This document shows positions 10,093 to 21,423 of a DNA stretch of 64,000 bases, piece after piece. Within the stretch, counting starts at the first letter, position 1; every line of letters begins with the position of its first letter. The stretch covers positions 496,001 to 560,000 of the forward strand of contig JAGYXB010001401.1 of assembly GCA_022495005.1 (NCBI GenBank), given 5' to 3'. Under the pieces are notes generated by a model. The model searched no databases. It was given only the letters and a program-made list of their open reading frames with translations, and was not told the origin of the DNA. This stretch comes from Rhyacophila brunnea (taxonomy: Eukaryota > Arthropoda > Insecta > Trichoptera > Rhyacophilidae). A program made the position numbers and the translations under genes.

Positions 10093-11285
10093 ATATTATA
10101 AAATAATGTGTAATAAAAATGTGAAATTGTTCAATAAACGCATATTTTATAATATTTTTTAAACGTAAATCTATTTTAAAATCAAACAATACATATTTTT
10201 TACACGTTAAACTTACACAACTATTAAATAGTTTTAAGTTTCATCTCATTATCTCGATTATCTATATTCTATAAGCCATTACACTCCCATTTAAACTCAA
10301 TTTACTTTTGTGATCTTTAGCTTTTTATTTAACATTTTTAGATAGTCAGTTTTATAAATAATATAAACAGAATTTCTAATATAAAACTAACACACTCTAC
10401 CCTAAATAAAATTATACAACATATTATAACTACTGTAATAATAGCTAAGTTAAAATAATTATAAAGAGAACAAGTCCTATTTTTAGGGGGATTGTCAAAA
10501 AATACAAATACTTGGAACAATACCTACAGGAAATATTATTTTTTTTTAAATATCGGAAAATTACTAATCAATTTATATACCTACTGCAATACGATGAAGA
10601 GTTTGTAGGCTATGATTTCAGACGCACTAGTAGTGTTAGTTGATGTTCGTTTATAATTCTGATGTAGGTTTCATTGGGACACGGTCTTGTCTGATCGTAC
10701 CGTAGACTAAAGGTTTTTGATTGGAATTAATTCAAAGGGACATTTTATTATTGTATATCTCAATATTTCTTCTATGAGTAACAATGTACCCTTAAATTAG
10801 TAATTTAATAAAAAAGACTAGTGACGTATCGAATGACAAACTTTCACGTTAAAAACGTGATAGGTGATAACAGATTTTAATTCATTAATGAGTTTCATTT
10901 AGATATATATATATGTACAGTTATATTCTCGTAATATAGGACACGACTTTGTGATTGATTACATTAAAAAAAATAGATTATATTATCGCTAATCAACATA
11001 ATTATTATATATATAATTTTACGGAATGTCAATTTGTACCATTCCACAAATTTATAATGTATATTTTCAAATGACAAACTTTCGATTTCGTGACACATTT
11101 TACAGTAATAAAATGATAACGTTTTAAAACTATTTAGAGCTTTATTTAAAACCAGTGGCATACCAAATTAGTTAAAAAAGAGTTTCACTTAAATTAAATT
11201 AAATCAAGCATAATAACAGGAATGGAAAATTGCATATATTATTATAATTAAAGAATTTGATGTAATTTGGTAATTTAATCACCAT
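10093..11285. other. AT-rich interval without recognisable gene
   Basis: Over 1.1 kb of AT-rich sequence with short chance frames only. A short perfect inverted word (TTTCACGTTAAAAACGTGA) occurs at about 10842. No transposon ends were noticed. Confidence 0.4.
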
Positions 11286-11475
11286 GTTCAATGCTAAGCG
11301 GATCAAATGGGACTCTACAGAGTGAATTTTTTATTAACAGATATGTTTTATATTTGTTTTCTTACGATAAATGGATTATTAGCCACTTGCTCATTCTGAA
11401 CCCAAATACACATTGAAAACAACAATAAGATTTTAAGACGCAAGAACCCCGGATCCACAGCATTATACACTGACA
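11286..11475 (-). repeat. tRNA-derived SINE, degraded copy
   Basis: Shares the order of blocks seen in the better copies at 36511, 40829 and 53218: GATCAAATGGGACTC(T)ACAGAGT, GTTTTCTTACGATAAATGG, AGCCACTTGCTCA, ACCCAAATACACATTGAAAA. It then decays before the tRNA-like head. Orientation is inferred from those copies. Confidence 0.6.
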
Positions 11476-12014
11476 TTTTACAGCTTCGCTAATATAGGTG
11501 TAAATTAAAAATAATTGACAATATATGGACAGTTTTTTTGCCAATTGATAGATATATCATATATACACGAGTATCCTTATGTGTATGTAAATTCATAGAT
11601 TTTGTTATGAAGGTTGTTTTGTTATTACATAAAGGTAACGTCTTTATTGAATTAGTATTGGTAGATAATACTAGACGAAATAAATCAAATTTATATAAAT
11701 ATGGGCTAATCAGAAGACTACATATGGTGATGAACATTTTTATAGTCTACTCATGGAAGAAAATTATGATTAACCCAAAGTTAAAACCATTAATAAAAAT
11801 TATATTTAAAATAAACTCATCAATTTTTCATATACTTCTATAATTTTATGGTCTATTAAGTATATATCCATATTTTAAATATGCCATAACACATTAATAA
11901 AGTAAAATAAATCAAACTGTGTCTTGATAAATAGATGTAAAAATATTTTTCAGTAAATACAATCTCTCTAAGTGGACAACACGGGTACTAATTATTATTA
12001 AATTAAGTAGATCT
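11476..12014. other. AT-rich interval without recognisable gene
   Basis: Overlapping open frames on both strands (plus 11538-11843, minus 11737-11489) are low-complexity, Ile/Lys/Phe-rich and resemble no family. I treat them as chance. Confidence 0.35.
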
Positions 12015-12195
12015 ACATACATCAAGGGGAGGGGGGGACATAACAGGACTCTATCCTGGGGGCCTGGTGTGGCAGTTCGATCATATAAGTGAGATAGACA
12101 CATTTCATAAATTTGCTCTATACACTCTCTAATACAAAAAAAATCGTTAAAGATAATATATTGTATATCCTTAATTTTACCTGGCATTTTGAAAA
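12015..12195 (-). mobile_element. hAT-type MITE, CATGGCCCCCACA family, degraded
   Basis: Contains the family words in reverse order: GGGGGGACATAACAGGACTC, TATCCTGGGGGCCTG, AAATCGTTAAAGAT and CTTAATTTTACCTGGCATTT. Both ends have decayed, so no TSD is readable. Confidence 0.6.
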
Positions 12196-12225
12196 TGCTA
12201 CTAGATCAATACTCTATGGCAAAAT

Positions 12226-12303
12226 ACTCATTGAAAAATAACATGTGAATTTACCAGACCCAGAATTCAAATCTGCGACCCACGAAATTATAAGTGGATT
12301 TAT
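12226..12303 (-). repeat. tRNA-derived SINE, 3'-truncated fragment
   Basis: Matches the central and tRNA-like part of the SINE family: ATTGAAAAATAACATGTG, TACCAGACCCAGAATTCAAA, GCGACCCACG. The B-box is weakened (ATTCAAATC). Confidence 0.55.
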
Positions 12304-12902
12304 AGTAAGACATACATATTATGTTTTATTTGTTGTACGCATTTCCATCAAGAACAACTAAACTGATAAATACAGTAGTTTATAAAATAGATTATCACTT
12401 GATTTTCACCACGTCATATGGATATTGTTTTTTCTAAGATAAGTACGTGTTACTTTTTCAAATAAAGCAATTATAGTGATGTTAACCGGAACATCAACGT
12501 CGTCTATTTAGCACATATTATGAACTTCTATATTTCACGATTTCTAAAATTAACATAGAAACCCTCATTAGAAAATTTGATTAGCGCCCCACTGTGATTC
12601 AAAGTCATATCAGACAGATGAAGGGCCAGTGAAAGGTCTAAGAGAGTATTTTTATTTCACAATAATTGATGAATAATATAACATTATTTAATCTGAATTT
12701 TTACCAATGAAAGGCAATCAAAGCTAGAAAGATAGATCGTGAAATCGTGAGAATATTTGACAAAAGGATAACGAGCAAACAATGTACTGTTCAAGAAAAG
12801 TCTGTCAAATCTACGATAGAAAAGTGTTTCTTTCATTTAATAATGGTATTGATCATGTCAAGTCAAATGCAGTTATACAAGATAAGTAATGTCTCTTTAG
12901 GA

Positions 12903-15298
12903 CAGGGGTTCCCAACCCCGTGTCCGCGGGCACCATGGCGCCCGCGGAACGATTCGTATGTGCTCGCCACTATTCGACAGAGACAGAATTTTCACGCTAG
13001 CCTGACACACGCAGAAAACCCGAAGTGAACGAACGCCACGAACTGAGCCACGAGACAGTAGTCACATGCTCGTACCGTCTCGATTGCTTCGGCGATCATC
13101 GGCTCAGTTCGGGCTTTCGGCGTGTACAAGGAATAATGTGCAAATAGCATTCCCCGCCTGGAACCGCGTTGTTGTCATTGTGATTGCGATTGCTGCCCCG
13201 TTCGGGTCGCGACAGTTAGCTAGGAGACATCTTCGTCTGACAAAACACGAATTAGGAGTTTTGATATTCCTTGTATATAGTTCTAAAATGAGTGGACCGA
13301 GTAAAAGACAACGAACCTATAATTTTATCACTGACTGGAAAATAAATGCGTCTGTTTGTTGTGTGGAGTGCCGAAAAAACATAATGTTGAACGACACTTT
13401 CAGACAATTCATGCCACTTTTGATGTGAATTATCCACTTAAATCTGAAGTAAGAAAGAAAAAAATATGTCAACTAAAATCAAGTCTAACTGCACAACAGA
13501 CTGTTTTCACTAGACATGTGGAAAATTCTAAAAAGGCCACTATTGCTTCTTTCAAAATTTCTCACATGCTCGCAAAAATGAAGAAACCTTTCATTGATGA
13601 TGAGTTGTTTAAAAAACTATTTTTGACTGGTGCCAATTGTTTTTTTGATGGATTTTCAAACAAACGTGAGATTGTTTCAGCAATATAAGACTTACAGTTG
13701 TCAAATAACACTGTCACAAGAAGAATACATGCAATTTCAACAGACATACAAACTCAGTTAAAGACTGCCTTGGAAATATGTGACTGGTTTTCGCTACAAT
13801 TTGACGAGTCAACAGATATATGAGACACCGCAGTTATGGTGAGAATGGTATTTAGTAACTTCACAGTAATAGAGGATATGTTGCAAATATTACCTAAGAA
13901 AGGACAGACAAGGGGTGGGATATTTATAATACATTCAAAACATACGCCAAGTCAATAAATATGCTTTTGCACAAGCTGTCTGCGATAACCACCGATGGGG
14001 CACCAGCAATGGTAGGTAAAAACAAAGGATTTATTCCCTCTGCAAGAAGGATGAATCATTTTCAAACTTTATGTCCTACCACTTTATTATCCACCGAAGC
14101 TCTGTATTGTAAAATATTGCCATTTAAACACGTTATGAAAATAGTTACAAAAATAATAAATTCTATTCGAGCAGCTCCTTTGCAACACTGACTTTTTAAG
14201 GCCCTGTTAGAAGATACTGAAGATAAAAAACATGATCTTATTCTGCATACTGAAGTACGTTGGCTCAGTAAAGTAAAGGTTCTTACAAGATTTGTGAGTT
14301 TAATTGAAGAAATAAAAACATTTATAAACGATAAAAAGGAAAATTATAATGAACTAGCTGACTCTCAATGGCTGATTGATTTGGGATTTCTCACAGACAT
14401 CATGGAAAAATTGAATTCTATAAATTTGGAGTTGCAGGGGAAAGACAAAAACATAGCTGAAATGATAAGCTCTGTAAAGTAATTTAAAGGTAAATTGGAT
14501 TTGTTGATATCACATCTGCAGATCAATTCTCTCGTGCATTTCCCACATATGAATAAAATGCTAGGTAACAATGAATTAAACGGGTCATTATTTATTAAGC
14601 ATCTTCAATTGTTAAAAAAATATTTTAAAGAGAGATTTTTGCAGTTTACAGATATCGAGCCAATTGTTTCCTTCTGTATCAATCCTTTTACTTAAGACAG
14701 AAGAACTAGAGTTAGAAATTTTGGAGCTTAAGAATTAAATTTTGCTTAAATCCTTAATATCAGATGACTTTTGGAATACAGTGGACAGAGAAAAGTTCCC
14801 ATTTTTTGAAAAAAGCGGCATATAAAATTGAATCATTTTTTGGTTCGACATATTTATGCGAATCATTGTTTTCAAACATGAACTTAATAAAATCAAGATA
14901 TAGATCTCGACTCACCGATGAGCATCTTTATGCTAACAGGATTATCGTCATACTCTCCTAATTATGAGGCACTGGCCAATGATATGCAATGCAAAAGATC
15001 ACATTGACATAATATGGATATTCTATTTTTTTATAAAATGTTTTCTTTGTATTTGTGTTTTTTGTTTACTTTGTTTACGTTTTGTAAATACATTTCTCTG
15101 TGTGTATGTTGAATAATAGTTTTATTATTTTGAAACATTTTTGTTTATTATTTATTAATAAATTATGAATATAAGAAAAGAAATTATGAGAAAATGAGAA
15201 GTTATGGAAGGAGTTTGTCGATTAAAAATAGGTGGTGCCCGCCACCCTACCGATATTTTAGAATGTGCTCTAGAGTACAAAAAGGTTGGGAACCCCTG
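12903..15298 (+). mobile_element. hAT DNA transposon, full length, perfect TSD
   Basis: The element is delimited by TIRs CAGGGGTTCCCAACC and GGTTGGGAACCCCTG and flanked on both sides by CTTTAGGA (12895-12902 and 15299-15306), a perfect 8-bp TSD, the hallmark of hAT. Inside lies one decayed transposase in the same orientation. The 5' region (12903-13287) is GC-rich and could have carried the promoter. Length is 2396 bp, within the normal size for an autonomous hAT, so this copy was probably once complete and decayed in place. It lies 155 bp left of a second hAT with similar ends. Confidence 0.93.
13288..14961 (+). pseudogene. Decayed hAT transposase, GTF2IRD2/ZBED5-like
   Basis: Starts MSGPSKRQRTYNF, the typical N-terminus of GTF2IRD2/ZBED5-type hAT transposases, then a damaged BED zinc finger (CVECRKN, then in another frame NVERHFQTIH). 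The rest follows in order: ANYPL-like linker, AQQTVFTRHV, ATIASFKISHMLAK, FSLQFDESTDI (first acidic catalytic region, about 13785-13820), ITTDGAPAMVG (second acidic region, about 13985-14015), LILHTEVRWLSK, FLTDIMEKLNSINLELQGK, and FFGSTYLCESLFSNMN with SRLTDEHL in the C-terminal dimerisation domain. The frame changes at least three times (frames 1, 3, 2, 1) and internal stops occur near 13686, 13821, 14189, 14483 and 14693. It cannot make protein. Transposases of this group cut and paste hAT elements by recognising their TIRs. Confidence 0.93.
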
Positions 15299-15453
15299 CT
15301 TTAGGACAATAGCCACAATTGATAGGCACTTATTTTTGCACTCATCTTGGGACCCAGGTCTTTCATTCATGCCATCAAACACCAATGTTCAGTGGTTTTT
15401 ACATAATTTCATGTACAATGTACAATAATTGTATAATATATTATACTATACAA

Positions 15454-16377
15454 CAGGGGTAGTCAATGTTTTTAAATCTACCGCCCACTTTTGTATCTCT
15501 GTTAGTATTAAAAATTTCTAACTGCCCACCGGTTCCACAATAATGGTGATTTATAAAGTAGGGAAGTAACTTAACTTTATAAATTTTATAAAGCAGAGTT
15601 GCATTTTAATAATAATTACTTATATTACTATTACTGGTCCATAATATGATTAACAGCACTAAAGCCTGATTCCACAAGATATGAGGTAGGGAAAGGTATC
15701 AATAAACTGAATATCATTTTCCACATATTTGGATATAAGACAGGCATTTTTTTGCCATAGGTTTTTATATCCACCACTATCGAATTTATGTTTACTTTTT
15801 TATCATATCTAACTTCTAACAGTTCTTCTTGGTAAGTTGTATCAGCCTCTTTAATATTTGCGGTAAAATGATTTTTCACTTAGACATACACCTATATCGA
15901 TACCACAGTTCAATAGGGGAACAACTCAAAATTTAAAGGTTTTGAGTTAAGAATGCCATTCGATGTAGAAAGGTCTTCTCTTTATAATTCAGCAAAAAAA
16001 AATAGTCAAAGATTTCTTCAATGTGTCATAAAATCGAATAACCTTTTCTGAGATTAATCAGTAATTCCGTTATATAATCAAATTTATTGCTTAGTACCTT
16101 ATTAAAATGTACAATTTCATTGTGTATTGATGAATTTCACTAAATTAAATATAACAAAACATACACTTTCATCGAAATCAAGACTTTAAAATTAAAGTGA
16201 GAATTAGTGAAAAAATTCAAACGCCATTTCTTGGAAAAAGGTTTTACGAGTTGTTTCCCTATTCAACTATGGTATCGATATGAAAACATAATGAAAATGT
16301 TTTTAATACCCCTACCATCCACCATGAAAGCTGGAGCGCCCAGTAGTGGGCGGTAGGGACCAGGTTGACTACCCCTG
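15454..16377. mobile_element. hAT element, internally deleted
   Basis: Ends are CAGGGGTAGTCAA and TTGACTACCCCTG, and the arms continue into related ACCGCCCACTTTT / AGTAGTGGGCGGT blocks. Flanks CTATACAA and CTCTACAA agree at seven of eight positions, a slightly decayed 8-bp TSD. The element keeps only the C-terminal part of a transposase on the minus strand. A second copy of the family lies at 46979-47449. Confidence 0.88.
15631..15879 (-). pseudogene. hAT transposase C-terminal dimerisation fragment
   Basis: Minus-strand frame of 82 codons ending MWKMIFSLLIPFPTSYLVES followed by GFSAVNHIMDQ. This is the conserved hAT C-terminal dimerisation motif (F P x S Y L V E x G F S A V). The rest of the transposase is missing because of internal deletion, and the frame begins within non-conserved sequence. 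It is a remnant, not a gene. Confidence 0.85.
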
Positions 16378-16964
16378 CTCTACAATATGAAAAAACTTCC
16401 ACGTTTTTCTATCAGAGTTTTGTGTTAAGTTTTGTCAGAATGTCATGTTATATTTTTAGTCTAAATTTTCCCCTATTTCTAGTATATTCAGAGTCTTGAA
16501 ATTCGGTACATTGGTTCTGATACGATGACAATATATTTTATTTATTTTTTGAGGTGGTTTGATACTCCTAATATAGGGTGTGTTCTTAGAGTTTCCTTTA
16601 ATTCTATGAGACTGAAGGCGACTAAAGGTCGGTTATGAAAGTGGCAGGAGAGCGAAGCACTTACGGTGGCCAAGGGGGTGGAACCCCACTAGTATATAAT
16701 ATTGTGCATTATAAGAGAAATTTTTGTTATCAAACGAGTTTTTAATAGGGTACATTAATATTTTACATTATAATACTATCTACATGACACAAATAAGGTA
16801 CAGAGATAATTTATTTCGACATTTTTTTTTATAATAAATGAGGTTTGTTAATAAAAACCACCGTGATAACCAGTGATGTAGTATAATATTGTATATATTG
16901 CTTATTGTTTCGCATTCTCTCCCGTCATACAAGTAATTATATGTACAGGACATTGGTCCAATAA

Positions 16965-17835
16965 ATACTGACCTATGAGCTGGAGTCTTGGACTACAAGG
17001 CTGATAAGCGTAAGCTCGATATATTGTAAAGGGAGGTGCTGCGTAGAATATATGGGCCCATATTAGAAAAAGAATAATTGAGGCGTCTAATTACGAAAAG
17101 CTAGCGAAAGTCCACAATTCAATATTTTCGGGAAACAACGTTTTTATGTTTCATGCTTCAATTATTTGTTTTAACGTGAGATTATTTTTTTCGTTGTATT
17201 GTATATCGAAATTAGACCCAAATGGCAATTTGTTTCAGCCGATAAACTCTTAAATGTAATAAATATAGGCAAAATAAAATTAGACGTAGCGCTACTTGTA
17301 CCTCACTTTTTAATTTATTCCACATAAGGCACATATTTCCGTGGCACTGTCATGAGTTTACTAGATGCTATAGCATTTAAGACGCACTTTTCAATATTGA
17401 ACGTTTCCTTATTGGTTGACTTAAACACGCGCGAAATCAATCAAGCTTTAAATAATATGAAACACGGACTTGGCGTATTTTGTAATAAATCGAGACTCAA
17501 AATAATTTTTTTCGTAGGGTTATGTCGCGTTTTGGAATTTATAGATCAATACATATTATGTAAAATTATATAAAGAATACAATATCTTCTAAGAAGAATT
17601 TATATCCGCATTCGTTGAGCTAGGGAGACTCCGATAGGCGGACCATGTAGCAAGAATGATCAGAGCTCAACCGCCGAGGGGAATCCTGTAATTCAGACTG
17701 GACAGTCGGTTAGTCGGTGTCGACAAAGATGTTAGAGCGACGTACGCAGACACTTTCCCAGGATGAGGAAAGATGGATGAAGTTCTTGGAGAAGGCTAAG
17801 ACCCATCCTAGGTTGATGATGTTATGTATTGCTAA
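16965..17835 (+). pseudogene. LINE reverse transcriptase C-terminal relic, interrupted
   Basis: Two pieces of one non-LTR ORF2 tail. The first (16965-17060) reads YELESWT, then ADKRKLDIL, a stop, and REVLRRIYGPILEK: the family's Y..E.W / RVLRRIYGP region. The second (about 17600-17835) reads ELGRLR, a stop, ADHVARMIRAQPPRGIL, then DEERWMKFLEKAKTHPRL. Between them about 500 bases (17090-17590) show no similarity to the family and probably represent an insertion or a diverged stretch. Stops and frameshifts abound. A related minus-strand relic is at 52745-53095. Clade not assigned. Confidence 0.75.
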
Positions 17836-18165
17836 TCAAACATGTTTTTATCTGACGATTGTAGCAATGTATTGGGGATAACAATATATATTTGAAAAGT
17901 AGGTATATCGTAAATATACTAATAATGACGTAGGAACTTCATTGATAATAATTACTGTCAATGAAGTACGTAATTATACTAAAAAGGTAAACTGTGATTC
18001 ACTACCATACCTAGAATATATGAGTATGTATATAAACAGAATAATAACCAACAATATGACTTATGTTATATCCATGAATCATTATCGTCAGACAAAAAAG
18101 TTCTTGTTCGATATTTTTAATCAGTTTTTTTTACTTGAGAATAATATAAATGAATTATTTTAAAT

Positions 18166-18480
18166 GTCTTACGTACACTCTACGTTTCATTGGTGCGTAG
18201 CATTCTTGAATATGTGTCGATTATCTGGTGTCCTTATGAAGTTTCCCATAATCTTATTTTAGAACGCGTCCAGAAGAAATTTCTTCGATTTCTTTATTTT
18301 CAGACATTTAACTATTTTCCTTTCGATAATTCGTCAAATGATTAATTTCCGACTACCTTTCTACAAGGCATGCTTATTTTTTACTTTCTTGAATCTCGTA
18401 GGTCTATTCTGCTCTTGAAACACTCTCCAAAGACGTAGACATTTTCGGTGGCGTGCTATGTATTTTGTATTCGAAATTTT
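18166..18480 (+). pseudogene. LINE fragment: RT C-terminus, Jockey/CR1-like, with internal deletion
   Basis: One frame reads VLRTLYVSLVRSILEYVSII, then WCPYEVSHNLILERVQKKFL and RFLYFQTFNYFPFDN, a stop, FPTTFLQGMLIFYFLESRRS, ILLLKH, and in a neighbouring frame PKDVDIFGG. LYVSLVR.ILEY...W.PY and ERVQKKFLR are signature C-terminal motifs of Jockey/CR1 LINE polyproteins. It is paralogous to the fragment at 2726-3345. Compared with that copy, about 45 residues between LLLK and DVDIFG are missing. At least one nonsense change and one frameshift. Confidence 0.85.
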
Positions 18481-19254
18481 ATTTTTCTATATAAAATTGT
18501 ATGTTTTTGGTTTTCAATTTTTTTTTCTGTATAAAATTGTACTTATGTTTTTTTTTATTTATTATTATATGTATTCTTTTATTCTCTCTTGTGGGGGGGG
18601 GGAGGTAATATTAATTATTATAATGTCAATCTCGTGTTGTGAATGTCTTCGTCATAGATTTGTCATGTCCACAATATTTTGATTCATTAAATAAATAAAT
18701 AATACTATTGTTATAAATTATAATAGTCTGCAGGCCATTTTTGCCACTATATTCTGAGAAATTTCTGTGATTGAGTTATTTTTAAGCCAAGGTAAACGTT
18801 CTACAGGTAAAAAGTCTTCGCCACTGCAGGCAACATTATAACTAGAGCAATTTGTCACAAGTAGAGATGTAGAAAACCCTAACTTGTCAAAAACTAATTG
18901 TTCAATACTGATTATTTATTACTTGTATTCGTCTAGCAATCAAACCTGTGCTCTGACGCTCGTTAGTTGTTGGTGAGTCCGCCAAGGTTGCAGCGCTCCA
19001 GGGTACGGAGTATGAGCTATCAATGGCAATTTATCAGCCGAGTCCATCCAGCCAAAGCGTGCTTGGTAGTCAGCTCGAGCATGTACTGACCACTAATGAT
19101 ATTTATTACGATAAACAATCTTTTTTTGGACTAATTTTCTTTGCGCCTGTGAAAAAAAATGTAATCAAATCCTTATTGGTTGCGAATTACGGCAAGAATG
19201 GCAAACCTTTTCTCAAAGTAAATCATCATTTCCGCTACAATGCAATTCAAATTT
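18481..19254. other. T-rich and low-complexity interval, unassigned frame at right
   Basis: T-rich sequence follows the LINE fragment, with a G-run (GGGGGGGG) at about 18594-18602. A 77-codon frame at 19023-19256 reads QPSPSSQSVLGSQLEHVL near its start and resembles nothing I know. It could be chance. Confidence 0.3.
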
Positions 19255-19400
19255 AAATTTATTTAACTTACACAATATATTGAACTTTACAAATTATAAA
19301 TTCAAGACGTGCACAACGTGACACAGGAGGGAGAACTAAGAATTACGTAACAGTATTAACAATACTTAAACAGCATACTAAAATACACAAAATGAGCGAA
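19255..19400 (-). repeat. LINE 3' UTR-like fragment
   Basis: Similar to the 3' UTR of the minus-strand LINE at 2726-2830: ATTTATTTAACTT..., TGAACTTTACAAATTATAAA, TTCAAGACGTGCACAACGTG align with TGAGTACATAACAAATTATC and AATTCAGGACGTTCACAACA there. No coding portion remains. Confidence 0.5.
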
Positions 19401-19914
19401 GTATTTGAGGTTATTGTTCTCCCAATTGGCATTACCAGTGGCAGGTTTAAAAAACAACTTTACTGATGCTTCCGAGTTCTATGATAGTTATCATAGACAC
19501 ATATTATGCCAATACAAACAATAATGACAGATTATGTATTTACCCTGCGTTGAAAGTCGAGGAAAATACGTACTTAATATTTATGTCTTTTATAAATATA
19601 TACATTTATAAACAATATTTAATTCATAAAAAAATAATGGTAGATGAGTAACATCTTGTCCTGTTACATTGTAAATATGTTATAAGATGGATTATAGTGC
19701 GGGTGTAATAATCAAATGTAACAGGTAGCTGTAAGCTAAATTGATTTGAGCAAATTTATTCGCGCCCTGCTCACCCATATATAATTCAAAGCTGCTGAAC
19801 GCCCGTTCGTTCCCAAAAGCTCCCGAAAGATGGAAATAAATGTAACCCCTCTACATGGAAATATAAAACTTCAGCTAGCAGCGTATGAAGACAAATAATT
19901 GTGACTAATATTGT

Positions 19915-20180
19915 ACACGGGGAACTCGGGGAACACAGGGAAATAATGGGAACTGAAATACGTAACGGGCAAGGTGAAGCAGGCAACCGATCTCGAGTAA
20001 GGATGAATACGGGATAAATTTAAAGACGTGTCAAAAATACGTCATACGTCGAATACTGACAACTGCTGTCGGCTTATGTATTGACGCTCATTTATTATTG
20101 GTGTATTACACACACTATTTCACGTCTATAATGTGTGATTCATTTTCGTAGGACACTCACACATTCAAAACACTGCGTCA
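19915..20180 (+). repeat. Unclassified dispersed repeat, copy A
   Basis: Shares about 265 bases with the inverted copy at 35712-35985: GAAATAATGGGAACTGAAAT, AACGGGCAAGGTGAAGCAGG, TCTCGAGTAAGGATGAAT, GTGTATTACACACACTAT, TTCATTTTCGTAGGACAC. Identity is roughly three quarters by eye. No coding motif or transposon end was recognised, so the family is unknown. Confidence 0.65.
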
Positions 20181-21419
20181 AAATTTACTGTTTTTATAGC
20201 CTATCGGAATTCTTTTAATTCTGTTCTGTGATTGTACATTAATATAGGCAGGAAAATACACATAATATATTTATTATTTCGAATATTTACATGAATATAC
20301 GCAAAAATGGTATACGCCATAACTACATAATGATGAAATATCGACACAACTGGCAAGTTTCAATGCCAACGTACAGAATATTAATATGTTTGCGTTATCT
20401 ACCAATTTAACGACATTAAAGGTATTGATGAATCGTCATCAAGCTTTGTTTTTTTTTTTTACTAAAATGCATAATACGACCTCTTGTTATAATAGTCCAA
20501 ACTTGTTTTATCTGATGCTTTTAAATGTTAAATCGTTGCAAACGTTTGTAGTAGGTATAATTAAATAGCTCGTGCATCACAGATTCACGATCACTGATTG
20601 ACAGAAGGACGTTCAATGGCCTAGCTAAAAAAGCGATCTTCGCAAAATAATCGAAGCAAAAAAAAACTTGTGATAGAAAAAAACCACAATTTGCGTGTTG
20701 TAGAACATTTACAATGAAAGAAACTTAAGGGGAACGTTTCTCAGACCATAGGTAGGTATTTGCAATAAAAAAAACATTTGATTCTGTGGCCATTGCTGTG
20801 GCAAATTGCAATAATTTCAGTTAACATTAGTATCGTAGTACAAAAGTAACTGGGGACATTGTGTCTATTTAGAGCACTTGATTAAAATAAACCAATAACA
20901 GTTTTTTAATAATGCTCGAAAAAAAATATTATCAACCTTTATAAAAAAAGTAACACACAACAGCGTAATATTAAGAGCGATCACATCTAAAGCTGCGATT
21001 TCATATATACATCTGTTGGCCGAATTACGAAACATACACCCCACTGATAATTTAAACACATTCTAATAGGAATTACCTTCGAGGCACTTTTATTAGATGA
21101 CGCTTTGTTTTTCTGATCAATGGAATAAAAAGATATTATTTATAAAACTCTTAATATGATTATTTATATCAATTTATTATAACGTATGTGTATTTTATAA
21201 TCTATTGACTGTTATGTGACACGATCATATTAGTGTATATAACCCACCGATATAAAATGATGTTTACAAAACAAATTCAAGTATTAATGAATGCATATTT
21301 GTATATATTTACCTGGATATTTATTTCATCTACTTATTAGTTATTACCTACTTTTTGGATTTTTTTTTTTGCATAGATACGCATGCAGTGATCTCCATAA
21401 AATGGCGTCATAAACTATT
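20181..21419. other. AT-rich interval without recognisable gene
   Basis: No supported feature. Short frames on both strands are low-complexity. A GATC-rich patch at 20590-20650 is unassigned. Confidence 0.4.
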
Positions 21420-21423
21420 TTAA

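Noticed and set aside
18590..18605. G-quadruplex or functional G-run
   Set aside because: A single homopolymer run of G without further G-tracts nearby; most likely slippage.
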